From DATHSY01 sp046729855 (lineage in GTDB: Bacteria > Actinomycetota > UBA4738 > HRBIN12): 29,226 nt of DNA. Position 1 is the first letter of the stretch. Each line of letters begins with the position of its first letter. Below, piece by piece: positions 14,380 to 23,288 of the stretch. Where the stretch lies: assembly GCA_046729855.1 (NCBI GenBank), contig JBKPHM010000042.1, positions 1 through 29,226 of the forward strand, given 5' to 3'. The notes below the pieces were generated by a model. It worked only from the letters and a program-made list of their open reading frames with translations. It searched no databases and was not told the DNA's origin. Made by a program: the position numbers and the translations under genes.

Positions 14380-16940
14380 GCGGCCCCCGCGACGTGAGGG
14401 AGGACGGCGCCTCGCGCGATCGGCTGCCGCGGACGGCCACTCCGTCGCGGTACGAGCTTCTCGTCGACACCGATCTCGATACGTCGGCGTTCCTCGGCTC
14501 GGTCGCCATCACGGTGCAGATCCACGAGCCCGTCCGCGCGCTTATCCTGAACGCCGCCGACCTGGACGTCGGGCCCGGCTCCATCGAGACGCCGGATGGA
14601 CGGACCCTGTCCTCCACGGTCATCGACATCGACGCCGACGCGGAACGAGTGACGGTGTCGTTCGACGCCGAACTCCGGCCCGGCGAGCACGTGCTGCACC
14701 TGGACTTCGCCGGCAAGCTGAACGAGCGTCTGCTCGGGTACTACCGCTCGACCTACCGCGACGGCGGCACCGAGCACGTCGTGGCCACCACGCATTTCGA
14801 GCCGACGGACGCGCGCCGCGCGTTCCCGTGCTGGGACGAGCCCGACCTCAAGGCCACCTTCGCGATCACTCTGGTCGTCGACGAGGGGCTGGCCTCGCTC
14901 GCGAACGGTCCCGAGATCGGACGGGAGCGGACCGACAAGGGGCGCGTCCGCGTCAACTTCGGCGAGACGATGCCGATGTCGACGTACCTCGTCGCCTACT
15001 GCGTCGGACGCTTGGAGCTGACGGAGCCCGTCGACGTGGACGGCGTGCCGCTCCGGATCGCGCACGTGCCGGGAAAGGGGCACCTCACATCCTTTGGCCT
15101 CGAGGCGGGCGCCTTCTCGCTGCGGTTCTTCGCGGACTACTACGGGATCCCGTACCCCGACGCAAAGGTCGACTTCATCGCGCTCCCGGACTTCGCGCAG
15201 GGCGCCATGGAGAACCTCGGGCTGATCACGTACCGGGAGAACCTCGTCCTTGTCGATCCCGACAAGGCCACCCAGTCCGAGCTGGACGGCATCGCGGATG
15301 TGATCGCGCACGAGCTGGCGCACATGTGGTTCGGCGACCTCGTCACGATGCGCTGGTGGAACGGCCTGTGGCTGAACGAGGCGTTCGCGACGTTCATGGC
15401 GCTCCTCGCGATCGACTCGTATCGGCCGGACTGGGACGTCTGGGGGGGATTCCGGCGGACGTGCTCGTACGCGTTCGACGTCGACGCGCTCAACAGCACG
15501 CGCCCGATCGAGTTCCCGGTGCACTCGCCGGATGACGCGCAGGGGATGTTCGACACGCTGACGTACACCAAAGGCGCGGCAGTCCTGCGCATGCTCGAGC
15601 AGTACATCGGGCCGGAGGTCTTCCGCGAGGGCATCCGCCGGTACCTGCATGAGCACGCGCACGGCAACACGGAGACCAGGGACCTGTGGGACGCGCTCGA
15701 GGCCGCGTCTGGCGTGCCGGTCGGCCGGATCATGGATGGCTGGATCTGGCAGGGCGGCTACCCGATGATCTCGATCCGGCCGTCGAACGGCGAGCTCCGG
15801 CTCTCACAGGAGCGGTTCCGGCTGGAGGGCGGCGACGATGGCACCCGGTGGGATGTGCCGCTCGTCGTCCGTGCGTCGACCGAGGGCGCTCCGCGCGAGC
15901 GCGTCTTGGTGCCGTCGGAGGGTACGTCGCTGGCGGTCCAGCCGGACACGCTCCTCGTGGCGAACGCTGGCGAGGCGAGCTTCGTCCGGCTCCGCTACCA
16001 GGACGGGCTCGTCGAGACGGTTACCGAGTCCCTCGGCCTGCTCGAGGCGATCGAGCGATACGGGCTCGTCGATGATGCATGGGCGGGAGTGGTGGCCAGC
16101 GCCATCACGGTTGCGGACTTCCTCTCGTTGCTCGAGCGCTTCCGGGACGAGGACGACCTCTACGTCTGGCAGGCGATCCTGGGCGGACTGGCGAGCCTCG
16201 AACGGTGCGTCGAAGCGGCTGCGCGGGCGGGCATCGCCGCGTTCGTGCGTGACCTCACCGCCGGCGTCGCCAAAAGCCTAGGCTCCGTGCCGAGCTCGGG
16301 CGAGTCCGACCTGACTCGGTCGCTGCGTGGTTCCCTCCTGTCGTCACGCGGCGTGCTTGGGCGCGACGCGGCGGCCCAAGAGCGTGCCCGCGAGCTCGAG
16401 GCGGCCGCTCGGGCCGGCGAGAACGTCGACGCGGCGCTCGCAGCGGCGTCGGTGGTGACGGTCGCCGCGACGGGCGACGTGGACGACTACGAACGGTTCG
16501 TCGCCCACCGGAAGGTCGCCACGACCCCGCAGGAACAGCTGCGGTACCTGTACGCGCTGTCTGACTTCCGGATCCCGGAGCTCCTCGAGCGCACGGTCCG
16601 GATGGCCTTCACCGACGAGGTGCGGCCGCAGAACGGCCCGTCGCTCCTCGCGCGAGCGATCGCGAACCGTGAGGCTGGCGCGCTCGCCTGGCGCCTCGTG
16701 AAGGAGCGGTGGGACGAGGTGAACGAGCGCTTTTCGCCGACCACAATCATCTACCTGGCCGAGGCGGTCCGGCTGCTGAGCACACCGGAGCTGGAGCGGG
16801 ACGCGCACGCCTTCTTCGCCCGGCATCCCATCCCACAGTCGCGCAAGATGCTCGAGCAGGTCCTCGAGCGCCAGCGCATCGCCGTCGCCATGCGCGCGCG
16901 CGTCGCTCCGAAGCTGGAGGCCCAGTTCGCCGGCGTCTGA
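14376..16940 (+). CDS. M1-family metallo-aminopeptidase (aminopeptidase N type)
   Basis: This 854-residue zinc aminopeptidase of the M1 (gluzincin) family removes N-terminal residues from peptides. It shows GAMEN (residues 276-280, amino-terminus recognition), HELAHMWFGDLVT (His312, Glu313, His316) and the third zinc ligand Glu335 in LNEAFATFM, with the correct 18-residue gap. The N-terminal beta domain starts around residue 20 (RYELLVDTDLD) and the C-terminal half (from about 530) is a helical ERAP1-type domain. No signal peptide is seen, so it is probably cytoplasmic. The GTG start overlaps the ilvE stop (GTGA). The length fits the actinobacterial PepN group. Confidence 0.95.
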   Translation: MSGPRDVREDGASRDRLPRTATPSRYELLVDTDLDTSAFLGSVAITVQIHEPVRALILNAADLDVGPGSIETPDGRTLSSTVIDIDADAERVTVSFDAELRPGEHVLHLDFAGKLNERLLGYYRSTYRDGGTEHVVATTHFEPTDARRAFPCWDEPDLKATFAITLVVDEGLASLANGPEIGRERTDKGRVRVNFGETMPMSTYLVAYCVGRLELTEPVDVDGVPLRIAHVPGKGHLTSFGLEAGAFSLRFFADYYGIPYPDAKVDFIALPDFAQGAMENLGLITYRENLVLVDPDKATQSELDGIADVIAHELAHMWFGDLVTMRWWNGLWLNEAFATFMALLAIDSYRPDWDVWGGFRRTCSYAFDVDALNSTRPIEFPVHSPDDAQGMFDTLTYTKGAAVLRMLEQYIGPEVFREGIRRYLHEHAHGNTETRDLWDALEAASGVPVGRIMDGWIWQGGYPMISIRPSNGELRLSQERFRLEGGDDGTRWDVPLVVRASTEGAPRERVLVPSEGTSLAVQPDTLLVANAGEASFVRLRYQDGLVETVTESLGLLEAIERYGLVDDAWAGVVASAITVADFLSLLERFRDEDDLYVWQAILGGLASLERCVEAAARAGIAAFVRDLTAGVAKSLGSVPSSGESDLTRSLRGSLLSSRGVLGRDAAAQERARELEAAARAGENVDAALAAASVVTVAATGDVDDYERFVAHRKVATTPQEQLRYLYALSDFRIPELLERTVRMAFTDEVRPQNGPSLLARAIANREAGALAWRLVKERWDEVNERFSPTTIIYLAEAVRLLSTPELERDAHAFFARHPIPQSRKMLEQVLERQRIAVAMRARVAPKLEAQFAGV

Positions 16941-16976
16941 TCGGCTGCTCGCATCGCCGTTGCGCCGGCGCGCTCC

Positions 16977-17006
16977 TTGACACGTCTCGTTGGGCGCCGA
17001 TACGTT
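16977..17006 (+). promoter_or_regulatory. strong sigma70-type promoter of the hpaE/hpaD-like operon
   Basis: A consensus TTGACA (16977-16982) and TACGTT (17001-17006) are 18 nt apart, in the 102-bp gap after the aminopeptidase gene. This is the best promoter match in the window. Transcription would start near 17013, upstream of the GGGGAGGGG ribosome binding site, so translation cannot begin at the earlier in-frame TTG inside the -35 box. Confidence 0.7.
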
Positions 17007-17018
17007 CGGGCCCGAACG
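17003..17018. promoter_or_regulatory. perfect 16-bp palindromic operator over the -10 and start site
   Basis: CGTTCGGG-CCCGAACG is a perfect 8+8 inverted repeat with no spacer. It overlaps the -10 (17001-17006) and the predicted transcription start. That placement suits a repressor of the TetR, MarR or GntR type responding to an aromatic ligand. No such regulator gene is in the window. Confidence 0.6.
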
Positions 17019-17042
17019 ACCGGCCTCGGGGAGGGGTGGCGG

Positions 17043-18497
17043 TTGGCTGACGTCGAGGGCGTGCAGGTCTCGACGGATCATTGGATCGGCGGCGCCAGGG
17101 TCGGCTCGTCGGAGGCGTTCGATGACGTCTCGCCGATCGACGAGCACGTCATCGCGCAAGTGGCACGCGGCGACGCGCGTGAGGCCAACGCGGCCGTCGC
17201 CGCCGCGCGCGAGGCGTTCGAAACCTGGGCGAGCACCTCCGCCGAAGAGCGCGCCGGGTTCCTGCACGCGATCGCCGACGGCGTCGAGTCTCGCGTCCCC
17301 GAGCTGGCGGTGGTCGAGACGCGCGACAACGGCTCGACGCTCCGCTCGATGCGCGACAGCGTGATGCCACGCGTCGCGCACAACTTCCGTTTCTTCGCGG
17401 ACCAGCTGCTGGAGCTGTCGCATCCGGATTTCGACGTCCGGGAGCACACGAACCACGTCTCGTGGGACCCGGCCGGCGTGACCGTCGTGATCACCCCGTG
17501 GAACGCGCCGCTGATGCTCGGGACGTGGCGGCTGGCGCCGGCCCTCGCGGCCGGCAACACCGTCGTCTTCAAGCCGCCCGAGTGGGCGCCGCTTACCGCG
17601 TCGATGCTCGCGGACATCGCACGAGATGCAGGCCTGCCGGACGGCGTCCTGAACGTGGTGCAGGGGAGCGGCGAGGAGGTCGGCGCGGCCCTCACGGCAC
17701 ACCCGGACGTCGACCGGATCGCGTTCACGGGTTCGATCGCGACCGGCAGGTTCGTGGCGCAGGCGGCGGCGCCGAACCTCACGCCCGTCTCGCTCGAGCT
17801 CGGCGGGAAGTCGGCGTTCGTGATATTCGCCGACTGCGACCTCGACGCTGCCGTGAGGCAGGCGGTGAACCAGTACGACAACGCGGGCCAGGTCTGCCTT
17901 GCCGGGACGCGGCTCCTGGTCGAGGACGACCTCTACGACACGTTCCTCGACCGGTTCGTCGAGCAGGCCGCGACTGTCAGGCAAGGCGACCCGCGCAAGG
18001 ACGACACGGACATCGGGCCGCTGATCACGCGCGAGCATCTCGAGCGCGTCGACGGCTTCGTGCAGCGCGCGAAGGAGGCGGGGGCGAAGGCCGTGATCGG
18101 CGGTGGGCCCAACGAGGAGCTCGGCGGCCTGTACTACCGGCCCACCCTGTTCGTCGACGTCCACGACGGCGCCGAGATCCTGACGAACGAGGTGTTCGGG
18201 CCGGTCCTGACGCTGCAACGGTTCTCGGACGAGGACCGGGCGGTCGCGATGGCCAACTCGACGGAGTACGGTCTCGCCGGCATCGTCTACGCGGGCGACC
18301 GCGAACGCGCACGGCGGGTCGCCTCGCGTCTGGTCGCCGGGACCGTCTGGGTCAACTCGTTCTTCGTCCGGGACCTGCGGGCGCCGTTCGGCGGCGCGCG
18401 GCATTCGGGGATCGGCCGCGAAGGCGGCACCTGGAGCTTCGACTTCTACGCGGACGTCAAGAACGTCTGTACCGCCCCGACGGGCTGGCGGACGTGA
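17043..18497 (+). CDS. aldehyde dehydrogenase, HpaE-like (5-carboxymethyl-2-hydroxymuconate semialdehyde type)
   Basis: This NAD(P)-dependent aldehyde dehydrogenase has about 484 residues. ITPWNAPLML holds the oxyanion Asn154; LELGGKSAFVIF holds general base Glu252; GQVCLAGTRLLVE holds the catalytic Cys285; EVFGPVLTLQRF is the C-terminal motif. The start is taken as the TTG at 17043, 6 nt after GGGGAGGGG, because the longer frame would begin within the promoter; a GTG at 17061 is an alternative. The 29-nt spacing to an HpaD-like dioxygenase suggests it oxidises the meta-cleavage semialdehyde of homoprotocatechuate (HpaE role) or an arylacetaldehyde. The family is certain; the substrate is inferred from context. 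Confidence 0.88.
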   Translation: MADVEGVQVSTDHWIGGARVGSSEAFDDVSPIDEHVIAQVARGDAREANAAVAAAREAFETWASTSAEERAGFLHAIADGVESRVPELAVVETRDNGSTLRSMRDSVMPRVAHNFRFFADQLLELSHPDFDVREHTNHVSWDPAGVTVVITPWNAPLMLGTWRLAPALAAGNTVVFKPPEWAPLTASMLADIARDAGLPDGVLNVVQGSGEEVGAALTAHPDVDRIAFTGSIATGRFVAQAAAPNLTPVSLELGGKSAFVIFADCDLDAAVRQAVNQYDNAGQVCLAGTRLLVEDDLYDTFLDRFVEQAATVRQGDPRKDDTDIGPLITREHLERVDGFVQRAKEAGAKAVIGGGPNEELGGLYYRPTLFVDVHDGAEILTNEVFGPVLTLQRFSDEDRAVAMANSTEYGLAGIVYAGDRERARRVASRLVAGTVWVNSFFVRDLRAPFGGARHSGIGREGGTWSFDFYADVKNVCTAPTGWRT

Positions 18498-18526
18498 GCG
18501 AATGAGGATACGGAAGGAGCGCGTCG

Positions 18527-19405
18527 ATGGGTGAGGTCGTCGGGTTCGGGCTCGTCTCGCACGTCCCCACGATCATGCTGCCCGAGGAGGTCCGCCTCGA
18601 GATCAACGAGGGCAAGGAGATCACGCTCGTCGACGGCCTGAAGCGCCTGAAGAGCGAGGTTCTCGACCGGCTGCAGCCCGACACCGTCGTCGTGTGCGAC
18701 ACGCACTGGGAGTCGACGTTCGAGCACATCGTGACGGCGCACGAACGGCGGCAGGGGCGATTCACCTCGCACGAGCTCCCACGCGGGATGGCGGGCATCC
18801 CCTACGACATGCCGGGCGACCCCGAGCTGGCGAAGGCGCTGGCCGCGCATGCCGAGGCGCGTGACGACACGTGGATCCTCGCCTCGGACGACCCCTATCT
18901 GCCGATCTTCTACGGCACCGTGAACGTCTGGACGTATCTGAACCGCGGCGAGCGGTGGATCTCGATCGCGATCAACCAGACCGGGCAGACGGACGACTTC
19001 CTGCTCCTCGGCGATCTGCTCGGCCGGGCCGTCGAGCAGGTGGACCGGCGCGTCGTCGTGCTCGCGTCCGGCGGGCTGTCGCACAGGTTCTTCCAGTTCA
19101 AGGAGCTCCGCCGGCGCGAGTCGAGCGACCTGTCGAACATCATCACAAGCGAGGCGCGTCAGGCCGACGAGCACGTCATCAAGCTGATGGAGGCGGGCGA
19201 CCATCGCGGCGTCATCGACTTCCTGCCCGAGTACCGCAAGCACGCGCCCGAGGGAAAGTTCGGGCACTATCTGATCGCGGTCGGCTCGGTCGGCGGCGCG
19301 GCGTGCACCGCGAAGGGTGAGCGCTTCGGCGAGTACGAGGCATCGGTCGGGACCGGGCAGGTCCACATGTGGTTCGAACGACCCGCGGGCGGCTGGACCG
19401 CCTGA
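18527..19405 (+). CDS. LigB-superfamily extradiol dioxygenase, HpaD-like (3,4-dihydroxyphenylacetate 2,3-dioxygenase type)
   Basis: The 292-residue class III extradiol dioxygenase resembles the E. coli-type HpaD. LVSHVPTIML (His12), DTHW (His60), FTSHELP, VLASGGLSHRF (His186) and the late SVGTGQV all have counterparts there. Such enzymes open catecholic rings with a non-haem Fe(II). Homoprotocatechuate is the favoured substrate because an HpaE-like dehydrogenase precedes it, but other catechols are possible. A strong GGAAGGAG (18512-18519) sets the ATG. It is followed after 37 nt by an amino-acid permease. Other hpa genes (hpaB/C, F, G, H, I) are not in the window. Confidence 0.82.
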   Translation: MGEVVGFGLVSHVPTIMLPEEVRLEINEGKEITLVDGLKRLKSEVLDRLQPDTVVVCDTHWESTFEHIVTAHERRQGRFTSHELPRGMAGIPYDMPGDPELAKALAAHAEARDDTWILASDDPYLPIFYGTVNVWTYLNRGERWISIAINQTGQTDDFLLLGDLLGRAVEQVDRRVVVLASGGLSHRFFQFKELRRRESSDLSNIITSEARQADEHVIKLMEAGDHRGVIDFLPEYRKHAPEGKFGHYLIAVGSVGGAACTAKGERFGEYEASVGTGQVHMWFERPAGGWTA

Positions 19406-19442
19406 CGGGACCGCAAACACCGGAACGAGGGAGGGGTCCGGC

Positions 19443-20912
19443 GTGTCATCGCAGGGCAAGGAGTTCGGCTACGAGCGACTGGGGGCCAAGAAGCTGTCCC
19501 TGATCGACGTGATCGCGCAGTCCGTCGGGTTCATGGGGCCGGTGTTCTCGGCCGCGTTCCTGATCCCATTGATCGTCGGCGCGAACTTCGCCGGCCGAGG
19601 CGCGGGGATCGCAGCCCCGGTCTCGGTCATCCTGGCCGCGATCGGGACGTTCGCGCTCGGCTGGATCGTCGCCGAGTACGCGCGGAGGGTCCACGCGGCC
19701 GGGTCCCTCTACGACTACGTCTCGCAGGGCCTCGGCTCGTACATCGGCGCCGCTGCCGGCTGGCTGTACTACGGCGGCACGACGGTCCTCGCATCGGCGA
19801 TCGCGGTGCTGATCGGGTGGTTCACCCGAGACGTGGTGTTGATCGGGATCTTCGGCGTGAGCGGCGTGATGCCCGCATGGCTGTGGAGCCTCTTATACGT
19901 GACCGCGGTCTTCCTGATCATGTACCTCGGCGTCCAGATCTCCACGCGCGTCCAGCTGACGCTGGCCCTGGTCTCGGCCGCGGTCCTGCTCGGGTTCTTC
20001 GTGTACGTCATCATCAAGGTCGGCGGCGACAACAGCCTGCGCGCGTTCAACCCCGCGGAGGCCCCCGACTTCGGTGGGATCCTGTTCGGCGTCCTGTACG
20101 GGGTCCTGATCTTCGTCGGCTTCGAGACGGCGGCGAACCTCGCCGAGGAAACGGCCGAGCCCAGGCGATCGATCCCGCGAGCCGTGCTGGTCACCGTCGT
20201 CATAGTCGGCGCGTACTACGTGATCGCTGCGTACGCACAGGTCGCGGGGTTCGCCTTCGACGTAACCCTGATCACGGATCCGGCCGTCTCACAGGCGCCA
20301 GTGTTCGCGCTGGCGTCGCCCGACTTCTTCGGCTCCACGTTGTGGCTCAAACTGATCGCGGTGGTCGTCGGGCTCGACATCATGGCGGTCGGTTTGGGTG
20401 CGGCCGTTGCGTCTACGCGTGGGATCTTCGCGCTCGCTCGCGACCGGCGGCTGCCGGGTCCGCTCGCAGCCGTCTCGGAGCGGCGCGGGACGCCGGTCGG
20501 CGCGATCGTCTTCGTCGAGGCCGTCTCGGTGCTGTTCGTGCTGCTGGCCGAGCTCGGCAACGGCGTCTTCGCGTTGCCCGAGCAGGCCGACCAGTTCTCG
20601 ATGTTCGCATGGCTCTCGAGCTTCGGAGGCTTCGCGCTCGTCGTGGTGTACCTGGTCCTGTCGGTCGGTGCGCTCCGCGGCCTGAGCGGCGATCCGCAGT
20701 ACGGCTCGATCGTCGCGGCAGCCATCGTCGGGATCCTCACGACAGCCGGCGCGGTGTTCGGGGCCTTCTACCGCGTCCCGGCTCCGACGAAGTGGGTGCC
20801 CTACTACGCGATCGCCTGGGCCGTCATCGGGCTGGTCGTGACGGCCGTAGTCCGCGGTCGCGAGCCGGCGAGCCAGGTCCTGACGGACCTGCGATCCGAG
20901 GAGCGCGTCTAG
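19443..20912 (+). CDS. APC-family amino acid permease
   Basis: The 489-residue protein has about 12 membrane segments. An N-terminal cytoplasmic stretch leads into LSLIDVIAQSVGFMGPVFSAAF (TM1, with the substrate-binding glycine region). FETAANLAEETAEPRRSIPRAV after TM6 is the classic APC signature. It imports an amino acid or amine with protons, or exchanges one. The GTG start follows GAGGGAGGGG (19427-19436) by 6 nt. Placed between an aromatic ring dioxygenase and a PLP decarboxylase, it may import an aromatic amino acid or exchange it for the amine product; this is inferred from context. Confidence 0.9.
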   Translation: MSSQGKEFGYERLGAKKLSLIDVIAQSVGFMGPVFSAAFLIPLIVGANFAGRGAGIAAPVSVILAAIGTFALGWIVAEYARRVHAAGSLYDYVSQGLGSYIGAAAGWLYYGGTTVLASAIAVLIGWFTRDVVLIGIFGVSGVMPAWLWSLLYVTAVFLIMYLGVQISTRVQLTLALVSAAVLLGFFVYVIIKVGGDNSLRAFNPAEAPDFGGILFGVLYGVLIFVGFETAANLAEETAEPRRSIPRAVLVTVVIVGAYYVIAAYAQVAGFAFDVTLITDPAVSQAPVFALASPDFFGSTLWLKLIAVVVGLDIMAVGLGAAVASTRGIFALARDRRLPGPLAAVSERRGTPVGAIVFVEAVSVLFVLLAELGNGVFALPEQADQFSMFAWLSSFGGFALVVVYLVLSVGALRGLSGDPQYGSIVAAAIVGILTTAGAVFGAFYRVPAPTKWVPYYAIAWAVIGLVVTAVVRGREPASQVLTDLRSEERV

Positions 20913-20963
20913 GCGCGCCACGGCCGGGGCGAGGTACCGGGAGGAAAGTGCAGGGGACCTGGG

Positions 20964-20969
20964 TACCAT
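20964..20969 (+). promoter_or_regulatory. -10 element for a leaderless decarboxylase mRNA
   Basis: TACCAT ends 7 nt before the ATG at 20977, which puts the transcription start at or beside the start codon. No clear -35 is visible. A GGTACC hexamer overlaps this site (20962-20967) and recurs at 20933-20938. Confidence 0.35.
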
Positions 20970-20976
20970 CGAGCCG

Positions 20977-22401
20977 ATGGAAGGCCCGGAGGTGCCCCCG
21001 CTCCGGCTCGACGCGCCGCGCGAGGAGGCGCTCCAGCGCGCCGCGAAGCTGATCGAGCAGGCCTGGCGCAGCTTCGACCGGTTCCGCCCGGAGGAGCCGC
21101 CGCTCGACGAGCGGGTCAGGACCCTCCTTCGCGCCGCCCTCCCGGAGGAGGCGTCGCCCGTCGACGAGGTGCTCGACGACGCCGCGCGGATCCTGGACGA
21201 GAGCATCGCCCAACCCAGACCCCGGTACTTCGCGTTCATCGGCTCGAGCGGGCTGGAGATCGGCGCGATCGGGGACGCGCTCGCGTCGTGCTACGACGTC
21301 AACCTCGCCGTTGACGCCGGGGCTGCGACCGAGATCGAGAAGCAGGCCGTCCGCTGGGTCGCGGAGTTCATTGGGTACCCGTCGAACGCGGGCGGTGCGT
21401 TCACCAGCGGCGGGACGATCAGCAACATGACGGCGCTGTCCGCGGCCCGCGAGCGCGCGCTGCCCGGCGTACGGTTCGAGGGGATGACCGGCCGGCGGGC
21501 CGCCGTGTACTGCTCGCTGGAGGTGCACTACTCGATCACGCGCGCCATCGAGCTGCTCGGGCTCGGGGCCGCGAACATCCGGGCGCTCCCCATCGACGAA
21601 CGCCGGCGGGTGCGGCCGGACGCGGTCGCCGAGGCGATCGACCGCGACGTCGCCGAGGGCATCGCGCCGGTCGCGGTCGTGGCCAGCGCCGGCACGACGC
21701 TCACGGGGGCGATCGACCCGATCGCGACGCTCGCCGACGTCTGCGAGGAACGCGGCGTCTGGCTCCACGTCGACGGCGCCTACGGGCTGCCCGCGGCCGG
21801 GACGAAGGCCGCCCGCTCGAAATTCGACGGCCTGGAGCGGGTCGACTCGTGCTCGGTCGACGCGCACAAGTGGCTGTACCTGCCGAAGGCGTGCGGCGTC
21901 GTGCTGGTGAAACGGCCGGCCGCGCTCGTGGAGACGTTCGCCCACGAGGAGGGATACCTGCCCCACCAGCGGCACGAGCTCCACGCGGCCGACATCACGC
22001 TCGAGTACTCGCGGCCGTTCCGGGCGCTGAAGGCCTGGCTCGCGTTCCGCGCGCACGGCGCACCGGCGTTCCGCGCGGCGATCGAACGCAACCTCGAGGA
22101 GGCGCGCCTGCTCTACGATGCCGTCGTGGCGGCACCCGACATGGAGCCGCTCGCGCCACCACAGCTATCGATCGTTCCGTTCCGTCACGTCCCGGACGGC
22201 GTCGCGGACCTCGACGACCACAACGCACGGCTCGCGAAGGCCCTGCTCGAAGACGGCCGCGTGTACCTGGCGTCGGCGCTGATCGACGACCACGTCTACC
22301 TCCGGCCGTGCTTCGTGAACTTCCGGACGACCGAGGATGACGTCCTGGCCGTGATCCCGATCGTCCGCGAGCTCGGCGAGCGGATCGCGGCCGGCCGTTA
22401 G
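20977..22401 (+). CDS. PLP-dependent group II decarboxylase, aromatic-L-amino-acid decarboxylase-like
   Basis: The 474-residue fold-type I PLP enzyme has RPRYFAFIGSSG (substrate loop of this family), FTSGGTISNMTAL, YCSLEVHYSI, HVDGAYG (PLP-binding Asp266) and SVDAHKWLYLPK with the Schiff-base Lys298. This is the group II decarboxylase family (aromatic amino acid, tyrosine and glutamate decarboxylases). An aromatic substrate is favoured by the neighbouring HpaD-like and HpaE-like genes, but some members are aldehyde synthases or act on other amino acids. The ATG lies directly after a -10-like element, so the mRNA may be leaderless. Its stop overlaps the stop of the convergent prpB by 4 bases (TTAG). 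Confidence 0.86.
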   Translation: MEGPEVPPLRLDAPREEALQRAAKLIEQAWRSFDRFRPEEPPLDERVRTLLRAALPEEASPVDEVLDDAARILDESIAQPRPRYFAFIGSSGLEIGAIGDALASCYDVNLAVDAGAATEIEKQAVRWVAEFIGYPSNAGGAFTSGGTISNMTALSAARERALPGVRFEGMTGRRAAVYCSLEVHYSITRAIELLGLGAANIRALPIDERRRVRPDAVAEAIDRDVAEGIAPVAVVASAGTTLTGAIDPIATLADVCEERGVWLHVDGAYGLPAAGTKAARSKFDGLERVDSCSVDAHKWLYLPKACGVVLVKRPAALVETFAHEEGYLPHQRHELHAADITLEYSRPFRALKAWLAFRAHGAPAFRAAIERNLEEARLLYDAVVAAPDMEPLAPPQLSIVPFRHVPDGVADLDDHNARLAKALLEDGRVYLASALIDDHVYLRPCFVNFRTTEDDVLAVIPIVRELGERIAAGR

Positions 22402-23288
22402 GGATCGTCTCGAGCGAGCGAGCGGTCGAGTTCTGCGTACGCGTCGTAGCCGATCAGCTCGTACAGCTCCTCGCGGGTGAGCATCCGTCCGAACCAGGCG
22501 TGCTGGTCGCCGTCGCGCAGCAGCTCGCGATAGAACGACCGCACCTGCTTGGCGGCCACCCGGGCGGCCGAGACCGGGAAGATCACCAGCCGGTAGCCGA
22601 GGTCCTGGAGGCGCACGACAGACAAGTTCGGGCTCTTGCCGAACTCGGTCATGTTCGCGAGGAGCGGACCCGGCACAGCCTCGGATAACGCGGCGAACTC
22701 GTCCTCGGACTCCAGCGCCTCGGGAAAGATCACATCCGCGCCTGCCTCCCGGTACGCGAGGGCGCGCCGGATCGCCCCGTCCATGCCCTCCGTCGCCCGA
22801 GCGTCCGTTCGGGCGATCACGACCACCTCGCGGCGCGCGGCGACCGCCGCCGCGACCTTCTCCTCCATGCGCGCGATGTCGGTCACGCGCTTGCCGTCGA
22901 GATGCCCGCAGCGTTTTGGGTCCTCCTGGTCCTCGATCTGGATCGCGGCTGCGCCCGCGTCCTCGAGCTCCCTGACGGCGCGCATGACCGACAGTGCGCC
23001 GCCGAACCCCGTGTCCGCGTCGACGACCAACGGCGCGTGCGCGACCCGCGTGATCTGCCGGACGGTCCGGACGGCGTCGTCCACGGTGAGCAGCCCGATG
23101 TCCGGAAGTCCCATGCTCGCGGAGAGGGCCGCGCCCGACAGGTACAGCGCCTCGGCGCCCGCCCGCGTCGCGAGCAGGGCCGTGAGGCCGTTGAACACGC
23201 CGGGCATCGCGACCGCTCGCTCCCGCTCGAGCAACCGTCGCAGGTCCGCCCCGGCCTCGGGTCGCGCAGACGGCTCCAGCCAGGTCAC
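22398..23288 (-). CDS. prpB: 2-methylisocitrate lyase (isocitrate lyase/PEP mutase superfamily)
   Basis: PrpB splits 2-methylisocitrate into pyruvate and succinate, the last step of the methylcitrate cycle for propionyl-CoA. The protein has 296 residues, the same as E. coli PrpB. It has the metal-binding DADTGFG (Asp90, Asp92), IQIEDQEDPKRCGHLDGK with catalytic Cys127, IARTDAR and LANMTEFGKSP. The KRCGH form is typical of lyases rather than of PEP mutase. The ATG overlaps the prpD stop, so the two genes form one operon read leftward. Related lyases (for example dimethylmalate lyase) remain possible, but the prpD partner favours PrpB. Confidence 0.9.
   Translation of the reverse strand: MTWLEPSARPEAGADLRRLLERERAVAMPGVFNGLTALLATRAGAEALYLSGAALSASMGLPDIGLLTVDDAVRTVRQITRVAHAPLVVDADTGFGGALSVMRAVRELEDAGAAAIQIEDQEDPKRCGHLDGKRVTDIARMEEKVAAAVAARREVVVIARTDARATEGMDGAIRRALAYREAGADVIFPEALESEDEFAALSEAVPGPLLANMTEFGKSPNLSVVRLQDLGYRLVIFPVSAARVAAKQVRSFYRELLRDGDQHAWFGRMLTREELYELIGYDAYAELDRSLARDDP

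Noticed and set aside
16977..17042. Longer N-terminus of the aldehyde dehydrogenase starting at the TTG in 16977
   Set aside because: That codon is inside the TTGACA -35 box, upstream of the predicted transcription start; a good ribosome binding site supports 17043.
16344..18404. 686-codon minus-strand frame opposite the aminopeptidase and aldehyde dehydrogenase
   Set aside because: Same pattern: antisense to two clear enzymes and to a strong promoter, no recognisable fold.
20933..20967. GGTACC direct repeats before the decarboxylase as a paired operator
   Set aside because: Two palindromic hexamers 29 bp apart are expected often in such sequence, and one is part of the -10 region; no longer symmetry is seen.
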